Assembly: GCA_027922465.2 (NCBI GenBank)
Contig: BQMF02000199.1
Location: 496,001-560,000, forward strand
DNA: 64,000 nt
Direction: 5' to 3'
Origin: Turritopsis dohrnii
Lineage: Eukaryota; Cnidaria; Hydrozoa; Anthoathecata; Oceaniidae
Shown: piece by piece, positions 1-10,798 of the stretch
Numbering within the stretch: the first letter of the stretch is position 1
Layout of the letters: each line of letters starts with the position of its first letter
The notes under the pieces: model-generated
What the model saw: the letters and a program-made list of their open reading frames with translations, nothing else
The model's database searches: none
Told to the model about the DNA's origin: nothing
Program-made: the position numbers and the translations under genes

Positions 1-93
1 GGAAAAAATAGGAAGGTTATGACCGTTAAAAAAAGTAAATATATCACTCTCTAAAATAAAAGTGGTATGCACAATTACGGATTAATTAATTTT
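1..93 (-). mobile_element. Truncated 5' end of a minus-strand Helitron unit
   Basis: The stretch ends with the block CACTCTCTAAAATAAAAGTG followed by a GCGGATTAGTATA-like terminus (here ACGGATTAATTAA) that closes nearly every minus-strand Helitron unit here. The rest of this copy lies left of the window and its last bases have decayed. Confidence 0.6.
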
Positions 94-479
94 TTAGTTG
101 AGACCTATACTCTACTGTTTGGGTTCCCATCCTGTATTCTCAATAGTTTTGTCCTTTATTGTCCTGCTGTTGAAGAGCAATTTCTTCTGTATTCCTGTAT
201 GTTTCAGTGAAAAGCATGTAGGAGGCATGAAACTGTCTGTTTTTGTTGTTTGTGAGAAATTATGAAGATTTAAGGTATGGGAGCATACCCATGTTAAATA
301 ACGTAATGATTTTTTAGGAACCTGCGAGAAAACCATCAAAACCTGTTGAATAAGGTGATTTATATTTGAGTCATGACTGTTCGTTTAGTTTTGAATTGCT
401 GATTTGAATGTCCTCCATAAGTAAGTTTAGATGCAGGTTAACTCTGATTTTTAAGTTGACTTTTTAAATTGACGTTCAG
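94..479. other. Stretch without a recognised gene
   Basis: AT-rich sequence. I see no repeat shared with the rest of the window and no convincing coding exon. The only open frame (112-339, minus) has no recognisable motif. The end runs into a plausible acceptor (AAATTGACGTTCAG) for the plus-strand exon that follows. Confidence 0.4.
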
Positions 480-694
480 CTCGCAAAACATGGAATGACG
501 AAGAAAGAAAAGCTGTAGAGAAACATATGCGTCACTTTCTCGTGATTGGTAAAACCCCAGGGAAAGCTGATTGTAAAGCAGTTCTACTTAACTCAGGCAA
601 TGCCTTAAAAAATCGCAATTGGCGAAACATAAAAGTTTACCTGTATAATTCAAACAACAGCAAGAACAGGAACATCAAACAATTAACCACTTAA
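480..694 (+). CDS. Orphan terminal exon, SANT/Myb-like basic domain
   Basis: An acceptor ending TTCAG opens a phase-1 exon: two bases, then 70 codons and TAA. The protein begins RKTWNDEERKAVEKHMRHF and continues with PGK-D-C and an L-K-N-R-N-W-R-N-I-K segment. A tryptophan followed by acidic residues, a later PGK..C and a second tryptophan before IK recall the short C-terminal SANT/Myb-like domain found in many uncharacterised fish and invertebrate proteins. That resemblance is from memory. There is no ATG of its own and no upstream exon was found in the 480 bases available, so this is the last exon of a gene starting outside the window, or a stranded fragment. The open frame is long for such AT-rich DNA. 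Confidence 0.5.
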
Positions 695-1158
695 GTTATT
701 TGCACCTTTTGTTTGTGTGTTCACAGTTATATTATAGTTTTAAAATTCGTTCTGAGACAATCCTCCCGTGCATCTTGCTGATTTTTTTATGGGACACCAC
801 AAGTAAAATCATAACAGTCAAGATAAAAACGAAGTAGAAGCTTCACTGTTGTAATGCACAAGAATGGAATATCAAAAATGATAGGGTAGTAATACTCATC
901 CTTGATAACATTCCATTTTTCAGTAATGATTATTTCAATTGTTTTTAACACAGTCTGCAAACTTTGGAATACAAATTTTAGTATTCTGATTGATAAAAAA
1001 TTAATTCAAAGTTTTGACTGTTGTGTTTTGTTTGTTTACTACAGTGGCCGAGAAGTGCACAAAATAAATCAAAAGATACGTAAATTTCAACGATGCGTAA
1101 ATTTGAAAATTACATAAAATAAATCTTATATACACAAAATAAATCGATATATACAAAA
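695..1158. other. Stretch without a recognised gene
   Basis: AT-rich sequence after the SANT-like exon. Near its right end it carries short AAATAAATC repeats (about 1060-1150) that resemble 47509-47545, which also lies beside a Helitron terminus. No coding exon or RNA gene is visible. Confidence 0.4.
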
Positions 1159-1714
1159 CTAGTAACCCGGGTAAAATTTTTTACCAAACTTAACTTCGAA
1201 AACAATATGTCAAATACACCATTCCCGTGTACATACCCCGTGACGAAAAAATAAATCATAGAATCGCAGCTCAAAAGTGTATCTATGTCGTAGAGCTCGA
1301 AAAACTGATCAAAAAAGTGTATGGGATCGTTTCTCTACGACCAACTGTTACAGAGATATCGTCGGTTAAAGATTTTGATGACGTCATAGCCGCAATACCA
1401 AAAATAATTTAGGCCCAAATTTTATGTCACCCCATCACCCGTATTGCGGACCCTAAAAAACGTCAGTTTTCCCTATTGGTTCTCGAGATATTTCCCCAAA
1501 AACGTCGCGTTCGATTAGGGATGCAATGCAATGATTCCCCGTGATGGATTAAAAAACTGACGTCACGGCACTTGCTACTATATGATAATCGTAAAAAAAC
1601 TGCATGGCCTAACGAAAAATATGACCACGATTAAGAAGATTTTGACCTTAAAATTCAACAAAATTTATCACTCTCTAAAATAAAAGTGTGACACACAATT
1701 GCGAATTAGTATAA
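1159..1714 (-). mobile_element. Non-autonomous Helitron unit (about 0.55 kb)
   Basis: On the minus strand the unit ends with a hairpin (GGTAAAA/TTTTACC) followed by CGGGTTACTAG, the CTAG-type 3' terminus of a Helitron. Its right edge TTATACTAATTCGC corresponds to the 5' terminus. It holds two TGACGTCA palindromes and the conserved 3' subterminal block. A 61-codon open frame (1227-1412) lies antisense to the element and is not treated as a gene. The next unit abuts directly. Confidence 0.7.
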
Positions 1715-2256
1715 CTAGTAACCCGGGTAAAAACTTTTACCAAACTTAACTTCGAAAACAATAGGTCAAATCCACCATTCCCGTGTACATACCCCATGAC
1801 GAAAAAATAAATAATAGAATCGCAGCTCACAAGTGTATCTATGTTGTAGAGCTCGAAAAACTGATCAAAAAAGTGTATGGGATCGTTTTGCTACGACCAA
1901 CCGTTACAGAGATATCGTCGGTTAAAGATTTTGATGACGTCATAGCCGCAATACCAAAAATTATTTAGGCCCAAATTTTGTGTCACCCCATCACATGTAT
2001 CGCGGACCCTAGTTTTCCCTATTGGTTCTCGATATATTTCCCTAAAAACGTCGCGTTCGATTAGGGATGCAATGCAATAATTCCCCGTGATAGATTAAAA
2101 AACTGACGTCACGGCACTTGCTACTATATAATAATCGTAAAAAAACGCATGGCCTAACGAAAAATATGACCACGATTAAGAAGATTTTGACCTTAAAATT
2201 CAACAAAATTTATCACTCTCTAAAATAAAAGTGTGACACACACTCGCTATTATATA
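1715..2256 (-). mobile_element. Non-autonomous Helitron unit, tandem to the previous
   Basis: Near copy of 1159-1714, head to tail and starting with CTAGTAACCCGGG in plus orientation. It differs by scattered substitutions and a small deletion near 2008. The antisense frame 1783-1968 corresponds to that of the first unit. The right edge directly abuts the CTAG of Helitron A. Confidence 0.7.
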
Positions 2257-2775
2257 CTAGCCGCCAAGGCGGCGTCGCTCGCCGCTCATGTTCAGTATGC
2301 ATTGTGTCACCTCCCAATGAGTTCACGAATATTGGAATTCAGGAATTGACAATGGAAAGTGTTACCATCGTGTAGAGCTCGAAAAGAGTTCACGAAAAAT
2401 AGAATCAACGAATTGACAATGGAAAGTAGAGCTCGAAATTCTGAGCAAGAAAATGCCCATGTTCAGCCTGCCTTGAGTTCACGAAAAATAAAATTAAGTA
2501 ATTGGCAATAATAAGTGTGCCCATGTTGTAGAGCTCGAAAAACTGATGAAAAAAATGTATGGGATCGTTCCGCTACGATCAACCGTTACAGAGATATCAT
2601 CGTTCGAAGATTTTCATGACGTCGCTCGCCAGCCATGATATAATGGCATGGAAAGAGGGGAATCAAAAAAAGAACCGAAGAAGATTTATAATTCAACATT
2701 TATAATTCAACAAACATGAAACATAAAACAACATGAAACAAAAAAACAAGACATAAAAAACACAAACACAAACAT

Positions 2776-3422
2776 TTAGTATGGCCGCGGCCTGTGGTTA
2801 TTGCGGTTCTGCCCCCGGCCCCTACCGCGGGTTTGGTCTGGAGGGAGAAAAACCCCTCCATGCCGCACCCACGAACCGAGGGCGGCATCGGTGGTTGGCC
2901 CTCCTCGGGCCAGCTGTTCCCGCAAGAATCTGGTATATACTGCAACTATAATAAGAAATTATCTTTTGTTAATAATTGAAGAATGATAATGATAAGAAGG
3001 TTATTTGAATTCTTACTGATTTCCGGGTCCGGCTCCCGGCCATCGTCAATTTGTAAATTTTCTAAATTATGGAATGAATTAAAAATGACATATCTACACA
3101 TTAAAACCAATTATAAAAAATAGGAAACGACTATAACAGCTACTTACGAAGCAGCCGCTCCATATCTAAAAATAAAAAAAAAATTAATAAGCAACAACCA
3201 AAAAAGTATATTTTTTAGAGAACCATAAAAATATTTTGCAAAAGGGAATGGACATACCTATATTATTGTTATTATTCAAATTTCGAACTGAAAAGAAAAA
3301 CAAAGATTTAATGAAGCATTTTATAGAATTGAAATCAGTATTCATAAAACAAAATGAAATTATCCTAGGTGCTTACATAACGCCGCAACTGCTGCTTGGA
3401 CATTGTCATTATTATTTGCCAT
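2776..3422 (-). CDS. Helitron A companion gene, five phase-1 exons, 100 aa
   Basis: Proposed spliced gene downstream of RepHel on the same strand. Exons in order: 3422-3377 (46 nt, starts ATG), 3287-3258 (30), 3165-3148 (18), 3061-3017 (45), 2939-2776 (164, stop TAA). Every intron has GT...AG ends, is 77-92 bp long and lies in phase 1; the sum is 303 nt, 100 codons plus stop. The protein begins MANNNDNVQAAVAAL, has an asparagine run, a module from YTRFLRE to WVRHGG, and an arginine/glycine-rich tail (RGRGRGQNRNNHRPRPY). The last exon is strikingly GC-rich. The module aligns without gaps to the Helitron B companion protein (10 of 28 identical). The RG tail suggests nucleic-acid binding, an inference. 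I know no named family. An alternative acceptor in the last exon breaks the frame. Confidence 0.72.
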
Positions 3423-3683
3423 CTGAAAAAGTAACGATAATTATATTGTTAAGACTGCTTTTTCTTGGACATGCAGTCACTATGTCATTAACAAGTGATA
3501 ATACGAACGTTGACTAAAAGTATTCAAGGTGTTAAAGGTACAATATTCCATATGACAACATGAATGAGATACAGAAAAACAACATATAACGGCCAATACG
3601 TTTAATGCTAATTTAGTCTGTAAAAGAGAAAATATCGGACAATAGTTCAAGTTATATATTCTCAATATATATTTACAGTGTAA

Positions 3684-3903
3684 ACCGTAATGCTTCGATT
3701 AGACGCTCGGGGCGTTTATTAAATTGAATTTTTAGGGGGCGTCTATTCGAGGGGGGCGTTTAAAAGAGGGGGGCGTCTATTGAATTATTGTGAAACTCTT
3801 CTTTTTCGTAAATATAAACTAAATATAAACATCGATAAAAAATATAGGCGTCTATTCGAGGGGGGCGTTTAAAAGAAGGGGCGTTTAATCGATGCATTAC
3901 GGT
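3684..3903. mobile_element. MITE with ACCGTAATGC inverted ends
   Basis: The left end ACCGTAATGCTTCGATTAG is answered by the inverse of CGATGCATTACGGT at the right. Inside are repeated GGGGGCGT blocks and a GGCGTCTATTCGAGG segment occurring twice. It is about 220 bp, non-coding and AT-rich between the G-rich blocks. It sits between the RepHel stop and the companion ATG of Helitron A, so it could affect expression of the companion. No clear target duplication beyond AA is visible. Confidence 0.6.
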
Positions 3904-4715
3904 AATCAGATAAATATGAAATCACTTTAAACACTTTTATAGAGAAAAACTGTGGATCAATTTACTTCTTATAAGCATGTTCTCAAGTTAGTTTTTCTCA
4001 AGAATATATGAAACACATGTGATTATTATACCGACTCCAGGGGAAAAACTCCTGGTTATTCCAAGCCAAAGGGGATTGATTAAATCTATTGTTCCAGAAG
4101 AAACCGTATAGATAGGGTGGGGGATGTCACTGAATTATAAACAAAACCACATGCAGCCATGTCTAACTTCCTAACTTTCTATTATCTCAATAAACATAGA
4201 CCAATCTCTCAAGTGCAACGAAATTTCATCTTTCTTCACGTTGAAGCTGATATGTATTTTCTATTCTACGACTATACGCAAACTCTAAACATATGAAATG
4301 AAGTTGTGCTCACAACATGAACTTGTGAAAAAATCTAACTGAATCTACTTTCAATTTGTTAGCAAAGCCTCAAGTTAGGAGGAATATTTTCAGAAGATTT
4401 CTTACCCAAGTGTCTCAATCCAAAGCTACACAACATGCAAATTATGTGTAGAGGTTTACGCTTTGTCTCATTATCTAAAAAAGAAAAGAAAATCTAAGAG
4501 AACTGCAGGTACAAAAAATAGTAATGGACTATCAGGTTAAAAAAGGAAAAGAATTGTAAGCGAAACATTCATACCAATTTTTAAAAGAAACCATGCAGTT
4601 CAACATGTATGGCCATATGTTACTGTATAACAATGATAAAACTGCCTTTTCAATGACATCAGAATCTCAAAAAAAGAGAATAAATTACAATATGTCACAC
4701 ATACAACGGCTTTTT

Positions 4716-4823
4716 GCCGCTTGCCTACCCTCCTCCACCCGGCTCCATGCCGCTTTCATACCCTCCTCCACCCGGCTCCATGCCGCTTTCATACCCTCCT
4801 CCACCCGGCTCCATGCCGCTTCC
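4716..4823. repeat. Minisatellite, 33 bp unit, about three copies
   Basis: A 33 bp unit built around CCTCCTCCACCCGGCTCCAT and ending in a GCCGCTTTC segment is repeated about three times with few differences. It lies in the spacer of Helitron A between RepHel and the companion gene. In plus orientation it is part of a 95-codon open frame with an 11-residue repeat (PSSTRLHAA core); I treat that frame as incidental because it is antisense to both element genes. Confidence 0.75.
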
Positions 4824-4975
4824 ATATTTTTCCATAATCTATTCAATCTTCAATCTACTCAAAAGTTCAAGGTAATCTAATCTAATGCTATATACTAATC
4901 ATTTGACATATTCAATCTAATCTATTTAATGTAAAGTAATCTAATTTCTAGGTCATCTAATCTAATGCTATACTC

Positions 4976-5106
4976 ATTCAATTCAATTCAATTCAATGTA
5001 ATTCAATTCAATGTAACTCAATTCAACGTAACTCAATTCAATGTAATTCATTTCAATGTAATTCATTTCAATGTAATTCATTTCAATGTAATTCATTTCA
5101 ATGTAA
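4976..5106. repeat. Tandem repeat, 15 bp unit (ATTCAATTCAATGTA type)
   Basis: An array of 15 bp units of the form TAATTCATTTCAATG or TAACTCAATTCAACG. It lies just downstream of the RepHel stop codon of Helitron A, in the region where its 3' UTR would be expected. The 67-codon frame at 4965-5168 is only this repeat read through. Confidence 0.8.
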
Positions 5107-5255
5107 ACTGCTTTAATTTCAGTATTATTCAATTCAATGTATACCAATTTAATTTCCAGGTAATGTAATGTGATGCCTCCTCATTAACCTTGTGCAAAGT
5201 TTCAATTCAAAACATTTAGTATCAATTGCACAATATTTTTGCAAGGTAAAAATAT

Positions 5256-8200
5256 TCATAATACCTGTTGGTAGACTACATTTCTAGTGTAGCATCTCTC
5301 TCTAACATAGCCTTGCTGCAAAGTTCTACAAACCTTTACTTTCACCGCTTCAAAGCGTCGTGTTCGTGAAAATGCAACATACAGTTGACCGTGACTGAAG
5401 CAAGGCCTTTGCATGTAAATACCAACCCGTTCAAAAGTCTGACCTTGACTTTTGTTTATGGTTATTGCGTAGGACAAACGGAGAGGAAATTGTGTACGCT
5501 TCAGCTGAAACGGAAGGTTGGTATCGTTGGGACACAATGTTACTCTAGGAATGAGCACCCGATTTCCAGCGGAGATACCCGTCAGCACTTCACAATCAAG
5601 GATATTCTCTCGGAGATTACGGATGACTAATCGGGTTCCGTTGCATAAACCGTCCTTCAATGATAAATTTCTCAGCAGCATCACTATACTGTTGACTTTC
5701 AAGTTCAACCGGTGTGGAGGCATTCCAGAAGGAGTAAGCGAATTTATGAACTCCATCGGATACAGGTCAATCTCTTCTTGCTCATCAGAAACAACAGAAT
5801 CGACGCTAAAGTATGTGGCTGTTTCACCAGGCATTCCCTGAAGAATCCGTTCATTAATTACTAAAGCCTCATCATTGGTCGGTGTCAGAATTACACGACT
5901 CGACATATCCTCTCCTCCAGCATCACTAAAAATAGAATGGACGATATCATTATTTTCGTGCACAACACATTCGTGCGGAATTTCGATGGAGTTTTTAAAT
6001 GGCTCATCCACTTTTTTCGGTATCGTTCCACTTCCTAATTCAAGTAGGAATTCTGCAAATCCCCTTTCTCCAGGTGCAGCTCTCATGTTGACATTTAGAT
6101 GAAAGATTTGCACTATTGGCCACAAGACAGAGCTCTTGATGCATGCTTCCACTATCTGAGCTGGTGTGCCTCTTTTCACTACTGGAAGAGTCTGTCTAAA
6201 ATCACCACCTAAAAGAACAACCTTTCCAGCAAAAGGCACATCACTGTTACAGATATCTCTGAACATTTTATCAATAGCCTCAAGTGCATGCTTAGGAATC
6301 ATACTTGCCTCATCAAATATCAAAATATGCTGACTACGTAAGAAATCAGCATGCCTACTGTTAGGCTTGACATTGCATGTTGAATTGTCCAATACAGGAA
6401 CAGGTAATTTAAAAAGAGAATGGACTGTCTTACCATTTTGTAACAGTGTTGCTGCAATTCCAGTCCATGCACACGTACTTACTGATAGGTTTCTTCCAAT
6501 AACCTCGCGAATGATGTAATTGTACGTGAAAGTTTTACCTGTTCCACCGGGTCCATCAAGGAAGAAAACTTTAGCATTATTATTGTCGTTTGTTGCCACT
6601 GCATCTAGGACTGCATCAGCAACAGCAAGTTGGTCAGCATTCAACGTGTTCCTCATGTTGATGGCCTCTTCCCTCATTTCATCAGCATTTGGTAGATCGT
6701 CAGCAATAGCTTGTTCAAAAGCTGGTAAATCAAAGTCAGTAACAACCCTACCAAATTGCTGCAGGACTTCCTGAATTTTACCAAGAGCTGACTGCTCTGC
6801 TTGTACTTCCGGCTGGTGTCTCAAAAAATCTTCAATCATGTGAGCACGAAATCTTTCCCACAACTCAGCTGGATTGCTTGGCTCTCCATGGATCAGAATG
6901 AAAGAGAACGCTTTTCGAATTTTAGAGGGAGTTGCTGATTCGCCAAGTTCTTCCATGGTTCGTATCCACAAAGTATCGTCATCCAATAGTCCAAGTGCAA
7001 TACACGCTTCCCTAAAAGATCTATATAAAATCCCATTTACAGTTCTAAGGTATTCAAAGGAAGTCGCACCAGGAACATGTAACAACAGCACACGTAAGAA
7101 ATACCTTTCACCCTGCCGAATGCTAGCATTGTACATTCTACTTACAATTTTTTCTGCTCCACGCTGACGTGTCACCCACTTACGTTGTCGTGTTTGAAAC
7201 ACATAATGGTGGGGGATATCAGGATATAAATATTGACGTGCCTGTTCGTCAACACGATTCAATTCGAACCAAGCAGTTAACTTAGTGTGCTCTTGTCCTC
7301 TTTCCAGTGCTGCTTGTTCCTGTCCTTCTCTGAAAAAAATCTGCTGCTCATTTGGAAGGTGAACAGGAAGTCGTAAAATTGCATGACTTTGAGTGTGCAT
7401 TGGAAAAGAGCATAAACGCCACACAGCTTCTGGAGCAGATACATACCTCGCATCTAAAAAAGTTTTGATTTCGTCGTGATCTATTCGCTCATTGATTTCA
7501 ATATGAGCAGTATCGTGTCCTTTGTAAATGTATTTGTACAAATACTTGACACTTTTAATGGAAACACAGGCCTCGAGGTTTATATGTGCATTGTACTTTT
7601 TGCTGAGGAAAGGATTGTGTGGGACGATCCATCTGTTGTCAAGATCCATATTCCGAATTCGAACAGTTCTTCCGTCATCTGGTCGGTGATATAAAGGATA
7701 GCCATCCACATTTAAAACAGTTCCATTGTTGAACTGCTTTGGAAAATTTTTGCTGCACTTACCATCTTGCATACACGGTGAAGACACATTCAAATGGCCA
7801 CATGGACCATGGACCATGCAGGATTTGATGATTTCATAAAGTTCTGGCTCTTGATCGCGATTTGGAATTCGTGCTGATATCAATGAATCAATGTCATCAC
7901 CATTGCGCAACTTAAATTCGTTGCCAAGATGCAACAGCATGTGCACATGAGGTAGACCCCTTTTCTGGAATTCTATAACATCCACCTGTGCTACAGATAC
8001 ACCTAGAACAGAATCTTTGATAATATCGTTTTTAAGAGTTTCCAACTTCAATTTGAATACTCGTGCAACCAGATCTGGCCTATCTGATGCGGTTTGACCA
8101 GGCAAAAGATTTTGAACAATTTCAGGCCATTTAGGATTGCATGTAAAAGTTAAAAATAAGTCTGGTTTACCTTGTTTTGAAACTAATGCCATAGCATCTA

Positions 8201-10181
8201 GGTACAATTGGTGCATATTTCTCGGTGAACCTGAAAAGGTAGATGGCAATACAACGATATTACCCGCACGGAGGTTTCGTTCATGGGCAGCTTCCTCCAA
8301 ATAGTCCATCAGGCCTGTGTAGCTATCTGCCCGTAGTTGTTCTTGGTTCTGGCGTATGAAGTCGAGTCTCGCTCCCTCAACTTTGACATAGCTGTCAACA
8401 ACAAACTGTTGAAATAGTTTTCCAGCTAAATGTAAAGCAGAAAATTCACGTCTAATGGCAATACGATAAATATAATACTGCAATTGTGTAACTTTATTCC
8501 GCCTTTCAGTTGCATGCTGTTGGACATGATTCATGTTTGGACTCCATCCTGGATCACCTCTAGGAAAAATCATTGGATACATCATGGAGTCAATGTTTGT
8601 AGATGTGTAAGGAATATTGCGCAAGGGCTGATCTCTTGGATAAACAACAATATTTCTACCAGCGGGAGGTGCACCATCGTTACCTACAAAAACTGCTGCA
8701 ACTTCTTCATGATGTGGAGCATTGTATCTCCTCCTGTCTTCACCTTCTCGCATATACATACCCACTACGGAGGTTGCTCTATTTTCTAAAAGCGCTCTTT
8801 CCTCCTCTTCCCGTTCAACCTGAGCCAAGTTACGATATGCTGCGGCATAAGGCGAAACTCTATTAATGACTGTTTGTATTTGCTCCATCAAGTCTCTGTT
8901 GCAATCCGTATTAGAAGGGTTTTGCATACGCATGTCAAGCGAATTAGCAGCTTCGATAATATACAGTTGGCTAAACATGGGCACTTGGTTTTCATTAGCA
9001 TGCAGTGCTCCATACCTATGTAGCAGTTATCCACATATCCTAAAACATGGAGGCCCATTTCCTGGGGGAGGACGTAAGTTAGCTGACAGAGAAGCAAAAC
9101 TAAATGCATTATTATAGATTCTAATACACTTACGGAAATGTTTACCCAGAGCAGAATCATCAAGTAAAAGATCCCGTAACTCAGGCGGATAATCTAATAA
9201 ATTAGGAAGTTGTACCTTTCCATTTGTGCAACATTTAAAATTAGTTTCACGGTCGAATTTGATTGCTCCACAATGTTCACATAAAATGTTAAATTCACCT
9301 AAAGAATGAATGTCAGGTAAATTATTGTTTTCAATATCAATCCGTGCGGCATTTAAAAAGCGAGCCCTGCGCACTCGTCTGTTTCGGACATATGCTCTTT
9401 GGTGTTGTTGAGCATCAGTTGCACGTCGAGCAGCAGCTTGTTCGGGTTGCTCATTGTTTCTCAGAAGTTGGTGATGTTGAGCATCAATTGCACGTCGAGC
9501 AGCAGCTTGTTCAGGTTGCTCATTGTTTCTCAGAAGTTGGTGATGTTGAGCATCAGTTGCACGTCGAGCAGCAGCTTGTTCAGGTTGCTCATGATCTCTT
9601 AGCGACTGTTGTCGGAGGGCTTGTTCTTCAAGTCGAGCAGCTACTTGATCAGGTTGCTCATTATCTCTTAGCGCCTGTTGTCGGTGAGCTTGCGCTTCAA
9701 GTCGAGCAGCTACTTGATCAGGTTGTTCATTATCTCTCACCGCCTGTTGTCGGTGAGCTTGCGCTTCAAGTCGAGCAGCTACTTGATCAGGTTGCTCGTT
9801 ATCTCTTAGCGCCTGTTGTCGGTGAGCTTGCGCTTCAAGTCGAGCAGCAACTTGCTCAGGTTGCTCGTTATCTCTTAACGACTGCTGCCGGTGAGCTTGC
9901 GCTTCTAGTCGAGCAGCAACTTGCTCAGGTTGCTCGTTAGCCCGTCGCTGTCTTTGAAGTTGTGCATCCCTCTCCCTTCTCAATTGAGCACGAATCTCAC
10001 TTTGATTTGCACGGTATCTCCTTTGTCGTTCAGCATTTCTAATGCGACGACGTTGTTGAGGGTCATCAGCAGGGGGTTGTTGTTGTTGATGTTGTTGCCG
10101 TGCATCAACTACATCTCTATCAAATTGTGATCTAGGAAATGCAAACCTTTGAGGGATTCCATAGTCATGATCAGAATTCAT
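5256..10181 (-). pseudogene. Helitron A RepHel (Rep nuclease plus PIF1 helicase), one in-frame stop
   Basis: One frame of 1642 codons runs from ATG 10181 to the stop at 5256, broken only by TAA at 9027-9029 (B copies have CAA, Gln). The 384-codon N-part has basic 23-residue repeats and a C-x2-C...CC-x2-GKVQLP zinc-binding segment. After the stop the frame continues with the Helitron N-core, the Rep domain with HUH motif PHVHML (H346/H348, counted from the GTG at 8984), the two catalytic tyrosines in YLYKY (Y481/Y485), and a PIF1 helicase with Walker A GPGGTGKT (811-818), DEAS (891-894), INKSQGQT and YVAFSRT. It would nick, transfer and unwind DNA in rolling-circle transposition. All catalytic motifs are intact, so damage is recent or the stop is read through. 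Unlike the B copies it has no intron. Confidence 0.93.
9395..9940 (-). repeat. 69 bp coding tandem repeat in RepHel N-terminus
   Basis: Eight 23-residue repeats: five close units of the type NEQPEQVAARLEAQAHRQQ followed by three diverged units with AAARRATDAQHHQLLRN. The frame is kept throughout. The repeat is rich in Q, R, A and E and probably forms charged helix. N-terminal repeats of this general look (xEQPEQRAARL) occur in other Helitron proteins; the copy number here is probably variable. Confidence 0.85.
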
Positions 10182-10793
10182 AACTCGTTGAGAAAAAACT
10201 CAAACAAAAGAACAATCTATACAGGAATGTATATATCTATTTAGATAATTTTTATTATCACCACAAAACAATAGGCCTTGTGCTTTTTGTCAGTTTACCT
10301 AGCTAAATAGACAACAATAAAGAAAAAAGCAAACACAACTTTCCTTTGTAGTCTTTAGGCAAACGAAATGATCGTTTTTTCTCAACTTTCTTCAGTTTCT
10401 TTTCGCGCGAATATATGAAAATTTGTTCAAAGCAAACCTGATCAGTTTCCAATTGTTGCCATGACATTGAACGGGGGTTAACAAACGCTTAAAAGTGGAT
10501 TCACTAAAGGTCATTCTTAAGTATTGCTGAAATATTAAGTTATAAATTGACTTATATTACTCATGTACATATATTTCAGTTAAAAATATTACAATGTCAT
10601 GCAATTATCGCTATTTTTTAGAAGCCATTTTTTTCCGTTTTTACCCCCTAATTTTCTTCAGATCTCCGCGATCTCTCCGTTGCAGATCCCCGATTTCTTT
10701 CGAAGCGAAATCTACCATTTTGCGTGACTTACAAACAAACAAACAAACAAACAGACAGACAGACAGACAGAGAATCGGCTATTAATATATAGA
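10182..10793 (-). promoter_or_regulatory. 5' leader of Helitron A with microsatellite
   Basis: Non-coding leader between the TC terminus and the RepHel ATG. Next to the terminus is an (AAAC)n(AGAC)n tract (10735-10771 in plus orientation) that recurs as CTGT/TTTG at the 5' ends of the related short Helitrons, so it is part of the family terminus. The promoter must lie here if the element is self-transcribed, but I see no confident TATA or CCAAT box. Confidence 0.5.
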
Positions 10794-10798
10794 TAAGA

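Larger units (their letters stand above)
2257..10793 (-). mobile_element. Helitron A, full-length autonomous-type element
   Basis: Both termini are present. The 5' end, read on the minus strand from 10793, is TCTATATATTAATAGCCG, followed by CTGT/TTTG microsatellites. The 3' end at 2257 is the hairpin GCCGCC-TT-GGCGGC followed by TAG, giving the CTAG end. The flanks are A before TC and T after CTAG, the expected A|T insertion without target duplication. From 5' to 3' it carries a 0.6 kb leader, the RepHel frame (10181-5256), an AT-rich spacer with two tandem repeats and a MITE, then the companion gene (3422-2776). Three short plus-strand Helitrons (18695, 32907, 57184) share its termini and are probably its non-autonomous partners. 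Confidence 0.88.

Noticed and set aside
1227..1412. Recurrent 61-97 codon plus-strand frames (also 1783, 15856, 16386, 31400, 46910)
   Set aside because: Antisense to Helitron units and lying in a conserved 3' subterminal block; similarity follows from element copying, and the N-termini differ and run across unit joints.
2700..2945. 81-codon minus frame over the last companion exon
   Set aside because: It is the wrong frame of the GC-rich exon: its end runs into low-complexity TTTGTGTTT, whereas the phase-1 frame gives the conserved module and an RG tail.
4976..5106. Possible CRISPR-like array
   Set aside because: Units are directly tandem with no unique spacers; eukaryotic minisatellite.
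4965..5168. 67-codon frame of repeated FNVIQ type
   Set aside because: Translation of a 15 bp tandem repeat only.
9344..9940. 198-codon plus-strand frame opposite RepHel
   Set aside because: Mirror of the 69 bp coding repeat of Helitron A RepHel; periodic because the repeat is.
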